Counted from the stretch's first letter, positions 27,365 through 38,699 are shown. The stretch: 53,082 nt of DNA from Albugo candida (GCA_905220665.1 CAJNAR010000051.1:1-53082); one strand, 5' to 3'. Program-made: numbers and translations. The notes: generated by a model from the sequence alone, not told the origin.

Positions 27365-27907
27365 TCAATATATGTCAAATAGAAGGTAACGTCGTGACAG
27401 GATACCTCGGGTCACTGCAGAACGATACCAATTGCTTGAAGTAATGATGTATTGCAGGTCGTCGAAAAGATAAAAGTATAAAAAGATATGCATTATTAAC
27501 TGTCGCCAAACCCGAAAAGGAATCGCTTTGAAATAATACATAAGTAAGCGGTCATCAAATGAAATAAACGATAACCTCTTTTCGATTGGCCAGAAATTCG
27601 CTCCAACCAAAAATGCGATCGTTGACACCGCACGTACAAGTTCTTCATACCGCATCAGGCATCGTCTTCTCATCTTTGACGATCCGACGTGTTTTACAGT
27701 CACGTTTTCTATCTGCAAGTATCCTTCGCATTCGGCACAGCGAGCACGCGTAGATGTACACAACGAAACGAAATGTATGCAGAACGCATCTAGGGTCTCA
27801 AACCATCTACACGTTAAAATCCACGCATTGGAACCGGCATCAGAATGAGATGAAAACAGAGAAAAAATCAACGACGCCCACCCACAGCAATTCGTCTTGG
27901 AGCGCAT
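27365..27907 (-). CDS. Hypothetical 180-residue protein, divergent neighbour
   Basis: An ATG-initiated 180-codon frame on the strand opposite to the intact secreted gene, about 1.8 kb from it, with the array between them. Residues 11-28 are hydrophobic and end in small residues, so a signal peptide is possible; another hydrophobic stretch lies near 138-155. Residues near 103-130 (WPIEKRLSFISFDDR, LMYYFKA) and 149-155 (DDLQYII) match frame pieces of the other arm at 21.28-21.36 and 21.46-21.48 kb. On the other arm the equivalent of this ATG is ATA, and TGA follows about 12 codons later. I do not recognise a family. It is either a real gene that died in the left arm or a chance open frame in duplicated DNA; the nearly flat distribution of differences over codon positions speaks for the latter. 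Confidence 0.32.
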   Translation of the reverse strand: MRSKTNCCGWASLIFSLFSSHSDAGSNAWILTCRWFETLDAFCIHFVSLCTSTRARCAECEGYLQIENVTVKHVGSSKMRRRCLMRYEELVRAVSTIAFLVGANFWPIEKRLSFISFDDRLLMYYFKAIPFRVWRQLIMHIFLYFYLFDDLQYIITSSNWYRSAVTRGILSRRYLLFDIY

Positions 27908-28660
27908 GGGTCACGACAGGTCGTAGAAGTCCATCTGCCCAATTCATTGAATTGCCACTTATATGGAAGTAACATTACTGATACACACTTTGCGTGGAAA
28001 ATCATACGTCCAAGCGATTCAAACGTTCTCATGCAGCTCAACCTCCAATTCCTACGAAAGATCAATTACAACAGCAATCTTTCACGCTCTAGACTCATTT
28101 GATCGCTGGTGCACTCTGAAGAACGTTTATGTGTCTTTACGATTAATCGCCAACCAATACTTCGAAACGTATTCATTTATTATTGCGCAGTCCTAAAGCG
28201 ATTTTGAGTTATCTATGCGTGGCGTTATTGCACCACATGATCGTATGTAATAGTAGCAATCGAGCTGAGATGAACACAGCAGATGGGCGAATCTCAAATG
28301 CAGAAAGTCAAGTTCATCGTGCATTTTCCTATGGCTATCCAGTGAGCTTTAGGAGCTCCAACGCTCAAGTTTTTCATAAAAGAGTGATAGCATTACTGAC
28401 AGCTGGTTAATAGTGTTTGACTTCTACGTGGATTTTGATAAAATAAATAGCAAAGCGCCTGCCCTTGTTCCTGCTAAACATTGTGATTATTGTGTGTTAG
28501 AGTTCATGGCGCTTTTCAGTCGAACTGACCTGACGCTTTGCAATCACATGCAGAGAATCGCATGAAGTCATGTGGCGGGAAAGAAATCAGCATTCTTAGT
28601 TTCATCTAGGATTTATAAGGTATTCGATCTTGATGTAGGACAATTGACGTAGGATTATCT

Positions 28661-29603
28661 CGATCCTAGATTTGGTCCATACGTAATAAATAGAACTGTG
28701 ATGGACTTATGCGCCAGCATCAAAGAACAGTTTGATATAAGATTTACTATGTGGTCGATCCTAGATTTGGTCCATACGTAATAAATAGAACTGTGATGGA
28801 CTCATGCGCCAGCATCAAAGAACAGTTTGATATAGGATTTACTATGTGGTCGATCCTAGATTTGGTCCATACGTAATAAATAGAACTGTGATGGACTCAT
28901 GCGCCAGCATCAAAGAACAGTTTGATATAAGATTTACTATGTGGTCGATCCTAGATTTGGTCCATACGTAATAAATAGAACTGTGATGGACTCATGCGCC
29001 AGCATCAAAGAACAGTTTGATATAGGATTTACTATGTGGTCGATCCTAGATTTGGTCCATACGTAATAAATAGAACTGTGATGGACTCATGCGCCAGCAT
29101 CAAAGAACAGTTTGATATAGGATTTACGATGTGGTCGATCCTAGATTTGCTCCATACGTAATAAATAGAACTGTGATGGACTCATGCGCCAGCATCAAAG
29201 AACAGTTTGATATAGGATTTACGATGTGGTCGATCCTAGATTTGCTCGATAGGTAATAAATAGAACTGTGATGGACTCATGCGCCAGCATCAAAGAACAG
29301 TTTGATATAGGATTTACGATGTGGTCGATCCTAGATTTGCTCGATAGGTAATAAATAGAACTGTGATGGACTCATGCGCCAGCATCAAAGAACAGTTTGA
29401 TATAGGATTTACGATGTGGTCGATCCTAGATTTGCTCGATAGGTAATAAATAGAACTGTGATGGACTCATGCGCCAGCATCAAAGAACAGTTTGATATAG
29501 GATTTACTATGTGGTCGATCCTAGATTTGGTCCATACGTAATAAATAGAACTGTGATGGACTCATACGCCAGCATCCAAGAACAGTTTGATATAGGATTT
29601 ACT
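28661..29603. repeat. Ten 95-bp tandem repeats upstream of the secreted gene
   Basis: The motif CGATCCTAGATTTG begins at 28661, 28756, 28851, 28946, 29041, 29136, 29231, 29326, 29421 and 29516, an exact 95-bp period. Variants show how the array grew. Copies 1 and 3 share GATATAAGATTTACTATG while 2 and 4 share GATATAGGATTTACTATG, a two-unit step; copies 7-9 share TTGCTCGATAGG, a run of single-unit steps. A partial diverged unit precedes it near 28.62 kb. Each unit contains an AT-rich TAATAAATAGAA stretch. The array stops 67 bp before the ATG at 29671. A role as a multiplied promoter or leader element is inferred from its position and from the diverged copies before the paralog at 19883. Confidence 0.97.
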
Positions 29604-29670
29604 GCGAAATCAAACTTTTCAAATTGCTCATTTTCGAATTCGCTTTGTCTCGATCAGTCGCACCTAAAGG
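29604..29670 (+). promoter_or_regulatory. Conserved 5' leader of the intact secreted gene
   Basis: This is the sequence between the array and the ATG. It aligns with the leader of the broken paralog (19884-19945, minus strand) through TTGCTCA, TTTTCGAATT and CTTTGTCTC-like blocks. The shared leader fixes the start at 29671 rather than at an upstream frame. Confidence 0.5.
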
Positions 29671-30435
29671 ATGAATATTATACGAAGTCGCTTCCACCTG
29701 TTTGTGCACTTAATGTGCTTCATCCTCAAGTCAGAAGCTGGATTTTATTTGGACCTCAGATTCGAGTGGAAGTGTACCCCATTTTTTTATCCGGTTGAAT
29801 TTGAACAGCCCGCTTGTATTCTTCTAGGTATGTCGGCACAGAGTACAGTACAATGCGATAAAGTAGTCCGGCATCCTAGCGGCCATGGTTATGAACTGCA
29901 CCGTGAGGAATTGTATGGTGAAGATATGAAATTAATCCTAAGACCGGACGCGGCCTTAACAGGATGTGAAAATCTCCACATATATATCAAAAAAAATGCG
30001 ATACATCTGGTACCTATTGTGCCTCCAAGCGGGTCATTTATCGACATTGAAAACGAGTTTGATGAGAACACGGGCTGGAGCTCTAAGTTTCAGTCTGTGG
30101 AGATAAACGGCGTGCAGCAAGAAAGAAAGTCTGTAAATTTTGATATAGGCCATACAGGAATCGCTGTACCTCAACGATTGCTCCTCAATCATCAGCAGAC
30201 CATCAATTTCAGGCTTGTAATCGAATTACCTCGCGAAGGTCATGGGACGAAAACGGTAACCATCGGGCCCAGCAGTGGAGTGTCTCGATCAAAAGGAGAG
30301 TTCGTGTCAATTGGGAGAGACTTAATGGAGAAAGCTGGGATTGAACTATTTAAGAAGGGCGATAAACATATGGTAAGGTATCGCGGCGACCACGTTGACG
30401 GCCAGACTTCCCAAACCACCGAATATTCCCTCTAG
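29671..30435 (+). CDS. Secreted four-cysteine family protein, 254 residues, intact
   Basis: An intact frame of 254 residues without an intron. Residues 1-23 look like a signal peptide (basic start, hydrophobic core to FILKSEA), so the product probably enters the secretory pathway. Cysteines lie at 35, 49, 62 and 99, matching the order in the paralogs at 19152-19883 and 45969-46637. The motif GIAVPQ follows near 168, and the C-terminal block G-I-E-L-F-K-K-G (223-230) is followed by MVRY (234-237) and a polar tail. The body alternates hydrophobic and polar residues, which suggests beta strands. Start choice rests on the leader shared with the paralog. The gene sits directly behind the 95-bp array in the right arm. 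I do not recognise the family; an effector-like or surface role is inference from secretion, divergence and repeat-rich setting. Confidence 0.85.
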   Translation: MNIIRSRFHLFVHLMCFILKSEAGFYLDLRFEWKCTPFFYPVEFEQPACILLGMSAQSTVQCDKVVRHPSGHGYELHREELYGEDMKLILRPDAALTGCENLHIYIKKNAIHLVPIVPPSGSFIDIENEFDENTGWSSKFQSVEINGVQQERKSVNFDIGHTGIAVPQRLLLNHQQTINFRLVIELPREGHGTKTVTIGPSSGVSRSKGEFVSIGRDLMEKAGIELFKKGDKHMVRYRGDHVDGQTSQTTEYSL

Positions 30436-30503
30436 CGATCAAAGAGTTGGCTTGGCACTGCTAGAATCGTTGGGGTTAAGAGCATGGTAAATATGCCCAA
30501 TAT

Positions 30504-30764
30504 ATGATGATTTCCATCTATTCTTTTCTGTTATCTTCGCAATACAATTGCAGTACACTCCTTTCGCCATCTTCATACAAAATTGCGAAATTCTACAACC
30601 GTCAACCACTCATAAGCGCCTCTATTCGATTGAAGCAAATCACACCATCTGAAATCAGAGTGGCATCTGTCGACGTGAGCTTTCTCGTCCAGCTCATTGT
30701 TCCTTCCAAACGATATCCAACTCCCAGGCGAATGATAAACTCACTGATACAGAATCATCAATAA
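30504..30764 (+). CDS. Hypothetical small secreted protein, 86 residues, doubtful
   Basis: An ATG-initiated 86-codon frame 68 bp after the stop of the intact secreted gene. Its first ~20 residues are hydrophobic and signal-like. On the left arm the same position also has ATG ATG ATT and an open frame of about 35 codons with a similar hydrophobic start before a stop, so the first part is duplicated in frame. A stretch near residues 52-60 (RVASVDVSF) loosely resembles VVASVSIKF of the paralog at 45969-46637, so this could be the remains of another, tandem family member. Too short and too weak to be sure. Confidence 0.28.
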   Translation: MMISIYSFLLSSQYNCSTLLSPSSYKIAKFYNRQPLISASIRLKQITPSEIRVASVDVSFLVQLIVPSKRYPTPRRMINSLIQNHQ

Positions 30765-32301
30765 ATTGCAACCAGCATCCGCTCCACGATATCAATAGAT
30801 TTCATATGCCATATTCAAGGTCTGGATTCTTCTAAGGATACATTGTGTGAAACTTCTTCCGCTTGTAATATTCTTCTGGCTCAACGATATGAACGGAAAC
30901 GCTTATCATAAAGGCGATCTCATCTTCGAGGACCAAAAGGAACTGCGAATCCTGAGAGTTCTGGATCTGACAAAGTAACTCCGATGATGGTAGCTAAGCA
31001 ATGAGCGTGCATAGTGGAAGTTGAAAGCTGGAAAGCTGATGGCATCTTGGAATCGTGTAAACAGACGTGCTCCAAATTGGAAAGCCTTCGTTCGAACACG
31101 CTGTAATCGTTCATTGTCGAGGGCTCACTGAGCATCATGTCGTTCGCTGCCAGCACCACACCCCATATTGTCCAAGTCTATCTGGAATTGCAACGTGTAG
31201 GCAGCTGCAACTCTGTGTCAAAACCGGTATTTTTTGATGCGCAATCACTCAGAACATGTCGTCAACAACCCAATCGAAGATGAATATGTCCTTTTGCAGA
31301 TCCTTATTGGAAATCCAGCGAGTCTGCTCGTCCAGACGAAGACGGTGCGCCGGCAAAGTCCTTCAAGTGAGATTGTGCAGCACCTGCTGGCGATGCTTCA
31401 TGTCTTGTTTACCACAAATGGCTCCAATAGGATTTGTGTACACTTAAAGTTGGGATTTCGGCGCACGTGAGATGAACAAACGCCAGTAACGTAACATCGT
31501 TCTCAATTCACTACAGCACAGTCACCAATCCCAACATTTTAGACTCTGCTTCTGCAGACGGAAGTTCAACTAACTGATAAGTGTTGGAATGGATCGAATA
31601 CCAGTCGTAGCGTTATTGGCAGAAAAAGTAAGAGTTGGATTCGAGTTTTGCAGCTTGTATCAATGCGTTTGACTTGAGTTGATGCGTCGTGACTGCATTG
31701 CGATTTCGACGCCTATGAAAGCTCCGTATCAACTATTGGGTAGAAAGTAAGCCTTTTCTTTAGCTCCGAGTGTCGTTGCGTAATAGTATCGGTCAACAAG
31801 TGCGAGTTAACGGAAAGGAGAATGAAGCAACATACGGTACGTTTCCATACTTGCGAAAAATCCGATGTGTTTTGATCACGGTACTTCACCCAAGTTGTTC
31901 TATGATTGGCGGTAATCCGTTGAGACGCAGCATGAATGAGTTCGCAGAAGATATATCGGTACCATGTTGTTAATTATGTAATATCGAAGAGTATAATGCT
32001 CATTATAGTAGCTCTATGTGTGATTGAAAAAATATAATTTTCTTAGAAGCTGGTCGAGGACTTGTAACGGCCCAAACAGCGCGCTGAAGGCAGCTCGACC
32101 ACTTTTACCACATGAGTGACTCCTCGAGTTCGATTTTGTGGAAATCTTGAAACAAAATGTGCAAGCGATTCAACATCATGCTCTGCGATATTTACTAAGC
32201 TACACTCACACGAGTTGTAATTGACCAAACTAGCCTAGGCATAAGACCTCTGACACATTATCCGTGATCTCACTTACTATTGAGCATTATCATGTGAAAG
32301 T
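30765..32301. other. Sequence unique to the right arm, no supported gene
   Basis: About 1.5 kb without a counterpart in the left arm, where only about 140 bp separate the equivalent flanks. It holds frames below 80 codons in both directions and no recognisable domain. It could be an insertion into the right arm or a deletion from the left arm. I saw no terminal inverted repeat that would mark it as a transposon. Confidence 0.4.
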
Positions 32302-32490
32302 AAAGAAGCTGCAACGAGCGTGAAGCATTTAAAACTTGGTAAAGATTAATTGAGGATGCTCCATGTTGTATGAAATGATGGACAGTGTACACCAACAGGT
32401 TCATCCTGAGTCAGTCAAGCCACTACGACCATCCTATTCATTCTCTATAACCCTTCATAGTGCATAAATTCACAAAACTGTCTGACTCAG

Positions 32491-35400
32491 AATGGCATGG
32501 AACGATCGCTTGAATCAGCTCTTCTTCGCATTTATTCGTCTTTTACGTCCATTAACGTATCTCTATACCAAAAAGGACGCTACAAAGAATCTCCTCACGC
32601 ACATCGTATTGTTACTGGAGCAGCTGGAGTACCATAGCGACATTTTTTTAAAACAAAGTCTTAGAATCAGATGTCGAATAATCAGATTCAGAAACAATTC
32701 GCACAAAATGCGCTCCTGATTCGAAATCACGTCCGCGCAACATCGTTTCCGGCGTGTATACATAATACGGCTGACCGATCGGCTGCATAATATCGCATTA
32801 CTGTCTTGTACAAGTGCTATCACGTACAATAATAGGTAATTGGATCACGCCAACACGTATTGTAGACGCTATATGTGTACCTTAAAGTATCTTCATTTTG
32901 GCCCCAAAGGGGTTTGATACCGACGCGAGTCGTCGTGGACATTGGAATGATTGCGTTATCGAAATGTTGTCTGATAGGAGCCACAGCTTTATATCTATAT
33001 CGTTCGTAGGTAATGTTGCACGCACCGTTTTGCCTGCATATGGGAATAGGAGATCAAGGTCACACTTTACCTATCACAAAAATGTTTGGTGAGATGCAGC
33101 CGGAGCTTTGCCCTGCATAGGCTCTTGTCATACTATCTATAGCTAATTCATTTGGGATCATGTTTGCTTGTCTCTTTGGTATAAAAAGTGGACCTTAAAG
33201 GTAACTCGGACGCATAACCATCGAGAAAGCAAGTCGTATTCAGAAATCATAGCATATCTTTTTAGATCACACTAACAGGCTGAACTAGAGATATAAGAAA
33301 AGCCAATGGAGAGTATTATGTTGAAAGAAAAACTCTGAACCAAATATCCCAAAGTTCATAGTGATGGCGCAATAGTCCCGACAAAAAAGCTGTCCGTACG
33401 GATCTCGCCAAATCAGAAAGTGAAGATCATTTGCAGCATAGGTGAAGAGAGGGAAACCTTTCCAGAAAGATTTTTTAACGTGTAGATTCTGAGGCTACCA
33501 TAAGAAGGTCAAATGGCTCAAGACCGCTAAAAAAAGATCCTGCAGGTGACCATACTTGTAGCCGGACTATAGCTTTAGAACGACAAGCTCGTGAATGGAA
33601 TACGGTGACTAAAGAGTTCTGGAAATGCATATTCCGGCAAATACTCTACAGAGTTTAAAATGATTCAACTATCTGTATTCCGAGAAATACATCTCGTTTT
33701 ATTTTCAAATGAGCAAAGTGTGGCCTTCTAGCTTCCCAATAGTGAAAGGGGTGAAAAGTAAAGGGAGTAAGAAATTGTGAATCTAATGCATTAAAGTACC
33801 TCATCCATCAATCGATTTTCGAGACCTACACGCTGCTTCAATTGAGTGCGAGGAAAAGTCACGATTTTGTATTAAAGTAGAATTGAAAGGTTTTATGTCC
33901 CATGTAGGCAAGTAAAAAAGGGAGCCTTTACTGATTTATAAGACTTGCTATCGTTCCGTAAAACTATCACCATTAGGGTATAACTACTGAAAAATTGGTC
34001 CACCAGACAAGGAAAGAGAGTGTGGTAGAGAGAATCGCTCTGAATGATTGCGTATTTGCGGTCATTGATTATCTAGATATCTCTTTCAAATGAAAATGCG
34101 AACGATGGAGAAGCCCTAATGGATTCTCTACGTTCGCACAAGACATTTTATTCTCATCTTATGCAGTCATCGTCCTAAGTGATGAACTGCTACGAACTCA
34201 GAGCGCATCCAGCAGTGTGAAGCCATTATACGCTAACTCCTACGTGTGAGAGCACTTTAAGACGAATATGACCCATAAAATTGGATAAAGTGCAAAATAA
34301 AGAAATTTCTACTCAAGCGGATAGAATCAGTAAAATCTGAAACATCATCTGCCTGATTCACTAAATTGTCCCTCTAATGTTAGTATAATTGCTGATACAC
34401 TTTGTACTAGGAGACATCATGTGCTGGAGCTTTACGATCGCTCTTATAAAAGCGAAGCAACTCCAATATTTTTCCCTTTTGGACGCATTTAGATCTGTCA
34501 TGCACACCCATGAATATTTGCTACAAGTACGACAGATCATCGTATCCATCATCGTCCACTACCGATACCGTGTACAACCAGATCCAAATCATGTTCATTA
34601 GACGCATATGAATGAAATTTGAATTCTTTTTACAATGCCCATTGTTGAATAGGCGCATACAATGTCATTTTGAAATTGATGGAACATCAATTACAATATG
34701 GCGATCTGGAGGAATGAATAACAAAAAACATGTAGGCGATCGAGTTGCGCTCGATGAATTAATGCTATCGATGCCATCTGAAGAACTACAAACGCAATCA
34801 GCACATTTCTTTCAACTCTATATCACGTTTCACGGACACATATATCATGCCTTCGATTCTTTCATTAAGGAGATCATCGAATTGCTCTCCGTGTACATTT
34901 CCGCTGGGTCTTTAGAATGGAAAAACAGTGCCTCCTGGTATTTTATTTTGTAAGAATGCACAACAGCGATGAATCTATATCATTCACCCTCATTTTCTAC
35001 CTCTAGATAGGCCTCTTATGGTTTATCCTTCCCGGTCCATAGCAAGCAACGTAACACAAAATTTTAGGAGTCAATTTCCCAGTTGTACGAAACAATGGCT
35101 TCACGCATATTTTTCCAATATGTGATATGAAGGTAGGAGCTTCTACATAATAAATCACAGGTAATGACCGGGTGAGTCTCTTCGCCGCAATCGATGAGAA
35201 TGAATTCATCCCACTATGAATGAAGCATCAAATTACTTTCTTTTTGTAAGTACCAAACCGTTCCTGAAAGAGTCATCTTCGCTTTAACGAACCGAGCTCA
35301 ATTTTAACAAAGCGATATACGCCACTTCAAACATGAGGAAGAAGACTTTCTGTAAAAGAATTCTTGACTTTCCTACAGAAGCGATGCAAGTCAAATCCCC

Positions 35401-36800
35401 TTTCAAGTTGATTTATCGACGATGAAGCTCCAGAGGATGTACAGAAGGTCACCATTCTTTTGGTAAGGAGTATGCAGACCTCTTATGAAGCCCTCAACTA
35501 CGCTTCAGAAACTTTGCCATCTTTTTGTGGGCAGTAAAGTAATAGGTGCAATGTAAATTAATTAGGCCTACGAGACGTTTTATGTTCCTTTTAAGCTTCC
35601 AGATTTATGGAGCGTTACACGGGACTTAAAGAATGTTTCTTGCACGGATTCATTCTTGAATGTGATGGAGATTAGACATGCGGAGACACATTACCTTCAT
35701 TATCTAATCTTCTACGCAACCCGGAAAATGAAAGTTCTTAGCTCTTGTGGTTGAGGAGACGCAACAGGTGCCACTACACCTACGAAAATATGCATGAAAT
35801 CGTTTTAAAAAAGAACTTTAAAGTCAGCTATTGAATCTGGCTGATCAGGAACAGCAGATATTCACGAAAATTTGTGAAGTGATTCTGACATCAAGTCTTA
35901 TTATCTCGCGAGCTGACTCAGCAATCTTGTATACAAAGTTTGTAGCGTTGTGGAGGTGTCTGCAATAAGATTTTATGAAGCTGACAAAGACATGCACATC
36001 TTTGTACATAACCACATTGAAGTCATTTTGGATGAAGTCTTCATGAAAAAATAAAAGAAAAAATTGAATCTCAGAAAAGGATTTCTTCGGCCAGATGCCA
36101 TTTATGAAGGCAGCAGATTCTATCACATCAATCATTGAACGCAACTATGTAACGATGTTGGTGAAAGTGGTCGACATCTGGGTGTCTTGCAGAAGCACAA
36201 ACAATAGCTTGCGCTTATGTTCCTTCTATTCCACGCAGCATCAGTGAACACATAATATGCATATTTATTTACCATAATATTTTATGGCCATCCTACTAGC
36301 AGCGAGACAGCAACTTAGTAGCTCAGATGCATATTTGTCCAGCCTTTTCAAAATTCGATTCTTCGAAAAAAAAGATGATTTTTTAGCAGGAAGGTGTAAT
36401 GAATACATCAGATTAGATGCCCAATGAAATTTAAGTATACAAGTCCTTGTTTAAAACCTCCTCTGCAATAAATCTTAGGATGGGCATCTCTGCAATCTGG
36501 ACCATACGTAAGAAGACGTAATTCTGGACACGGTTAGAGCCACAACTATTCCCGCAATGTAGTTCTGTCTTTAGCGATAGTTTATTATGTTCTTATCTGC
36601 AGGAATTCAAGCATAAAGTAGCTGGACGTACGAATTCGGACCGCAATACTGCCACTTGAGCGCTGTCGATGATGATCACGGCACGATTCAATGCATAGAA
36701 ATTATCACCTCATCTATTGCACGGATATTAACGTGAGGTCCGCAAGTCGAGTATTCTATTAACTTGAGTGATAAGCAGCTTGATCTGCATTGTCAAGATT
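32491..36800. other. Gene-poor stretch; only doubtful frames
   Basis: There are frames of 60-113 codons but none with a recognisable domain. The longest is on the plus strand at 34612-34953 (113 residues), with two cysteines eight residues apart near its start, faintly like the first cysteine pair of the secreted family, but without the later motifs. At 33.1-34.3 kb there are almost no frames above 60 codons. Patchy similarity to 18.3-18.7 kb may extend to about 33.07 kb. Confidence 0.4.
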
Positions 36801-36829
36801 TTGCTCACGAGCTGTTGCGCAATTGGAAG

Positions 36830-37087
36830 CTATTTTCTTGATTTGGGTATTGAAATATATTTCTTTCGATACCGAAAAATCTCCCATGCGTTTCGAATTT
36901 GGACGAAAAGTGCCAGATGTGTATTCTGTAGAAAGACCAACACTACAGTATGGTGCAACTCCCCAAAAACCAACATTTTTTTTGTTTCGATTTCGGGCAA
37001 AAAATTTCCTAATAAATCCAAGGAGTTCTGTAAATCGACCGAAGCTTTTTCTCGAACATGTTCATTTAAATTTAAATCTTTTGACAT
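36830..37087 (-). pseudogene. Transposon-linked frame with a KML..G.LHH motif
   Basis: An 85-codon frame from an ATG just inside the subterminal repeats of the left element. It contains KMLVFGELHH; the frame at 41642-41881 on the other strand contains KMLALGDLHH. The underlying nucleotides agree at about 29 of 33 positions around AAAAAATGTTGG and TTGCACCATA. In each element, reading away from the subterminal repeats, this frame lies beyond them, so it is probably part of the same element type. I do not recognise the function. It is probably a fragment. Confidence 0.4.
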
Positions 37088-37089
37088 TC

Positions 37090-37810
37090 AAATTACTTTA
37101 GGAATTGTTATATTCACTCCCTTTTTGGTTAAATTCACTCCCTTTTTGAATCAGGTGGCACACATAATTATACTATGTGTACTTTTTATTTCTATTGAGG
37201 GAATTGTTATGAATATCTGGGAACCGTTAAAATCCCCTCAGTTTGATATGATTGGCTAATTCCATGCTTGTATAGTGCTAACGTACGCCTAGGTAAGGGA
37301 CAAAATTTTAGCACTGCCCGCAACATTTCGGCGTGAACTATTTTGCGCTCAATTTTGTGTTCAGTTAGCGTTCGCGTTTGTTCGTCTAGCTCATTGCTGT
37401 TAGACTATTTCGTAGTTCACAGTTTGTTGATAACACGAAAATATTCTATTCTGTAAACTGAGACCTAATATTTCACTGAAGGGGTCATTCATGACATAAG
37501 AAACTTATGTTCTATCAACTTGGTCTTTAAAGATGGTTTCCGGGTGAGAATGATAGCCTTTTTCGCAGTCGATATGGTTGAATTCTCCGTCTCGGGAATT
37601 AGCCAAGCATATTGAAAAGTCTCGAGCATAAGCCAATCATATCAAACAGAGAAGATTTTATAAGCGCACTGAGAGAATTTTACCCTAATATATTCACTCC
37701 CTTTTTAGTCACGCGGCACACATTATTATATCAATTTGGCAATTGTTATATTCACCCCGTTTTCGGTCAGATTCACTACCTTTCAAGTCACGTGACCCGC
37801 ATAATTATAC
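37090..37810. repeat. Subterminal repeats of the left transposon remnant
   Basis: Copies of a ~90-100-bp unit lie at about 37090-37210 and 37690-37810. Each contains ATTCACTCCCTTTT-type motifs (usually two per unit), then a GTCACGTGGCACAC-like block and TAATTATAC. They are the reverse complement of the units at 38.70-39.07 kb: for example TTGTTATATTCACTCCC here against GGGAGTGAATATAACAA there. Motifs repeated near an end are typical transposase-binding arrangements; the element itself is incomplete. Confidence 0.7.
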
Positions 37811-38699
37811 ATTCAATAATAATACAAACCTACCAGCTCAAAATTTCGCAAGCAATACAATGTGCCAATCCTTTGATATTCCACTACTACCTTATCTTTA
37901 TCGTTTTGAAGAATTGAATCCGATCGGTCTAAAATATGCCCGATGAACTCGAGAACGATACATAATGCTTCATAGTTCTTGCGGCGATCGCTATGATCTT
38001 CTCTCGTTGAAATCAAATTGAGGCTGATCAAAATGCGCCGACGCGAAACCACAATTTTTTTTTCTACAAAAAACGAACAGTAAGATCGTGATGTCAAATC
38101 TAAGCAAGACAGATTGTTTGAGAATTAAATCAACACGAAACAAATTGAAGTCTAATGGAAATATTTTTTCTTTTAAGCAAAGGAACGCAAATAACTACAA
38201 AAACTATTATCTAAGGGAAAGAACCTTGTGATTCCCATTTGCGAAGTGTGTCGGTCTAGTACAAAATCTCTTCATCTCCCCGCTGAGACGCTCACACTCG
38301 TTTAGAAGCGCATAAAGTCCCTCGGACAAATGTAGGTGATCTGGTGGGGCGTATAGCGGACAGTTAATTGAGTTGGTAGAGCAAGAGTGATCACATCTTT
38401 TTTCTACGATTACGAAATTTACTGAAAGAAGCAGAAGTCTACCCAATCGGTCCAACTTTCAGTGATCACTCCTGTCAGGGAGTCTCATCAAATCATCGGT
38501 ATGCTCGCATAGAACCAGGGTGTGACACATAAAGAAGACGATGATGTTTGTGTTGAAGCTGATGTCCTTGGAGCAGTGAACACACCAGTCTAATCAATTT
38601 GCAGCAATTGGACAATAAATTAGTAGCTGTGGGCGCCTAGTACGAGAAGGCTTAGACTAGCTAGCAAAGTGAACTAAGGACCTCCTACATTTAATATAT
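37811..38699. other. Spacer between the two sets of subterminal repeats
   Basis: AT-rich DNA with only short frames. A tRNA-like string (GAGTTGGTAGAGCA near 38372) was checked and dropped. Nothing else was recognised. Confidence 0.4.

Larger units (their letters stand above)
26240..32490. repeat. Right arm of the large imperfect inverted duplication
   Basis: This is the counterpart of 18.7-22.9 kb in the opposite orientation. It is longer for two reasons. The upstream element has been amplified to ten 95-bp copies (28661-29603). In addition, about 1.6 kb with no match on the left arm sits between the 3' flank of the gene (about 30.58 kb) and the resumption of similarity at 32302. It carries the intact secreted-protein gene, whereas the left arm carries the broken one. 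Confidence 0.76.

Noticed and set aside
34612..34953. 113-codon frame with C-x8-C as another family member
   Set aside because: There is no proper signal peptide, no [IL]AV[PT] motif and no C-terminal block; two cysteines alone are not enough.
36768..37259. 163-codon plus-strand frame
   Set aside because: It runs through the subterminal repeats and lies opposite the KML..G.LHH frame; its residues are those of AT-rich non-coding DNA (Phe, Ile, Lys, Ser).
38350..38420. tRNA-like string (GAGTTGGTAGAGCA)
   Set aside because: It resembles a D-arm/A-box, but no matching T-arm (GTTCGA) follows at the right distance and no acceptor stem can be formed.
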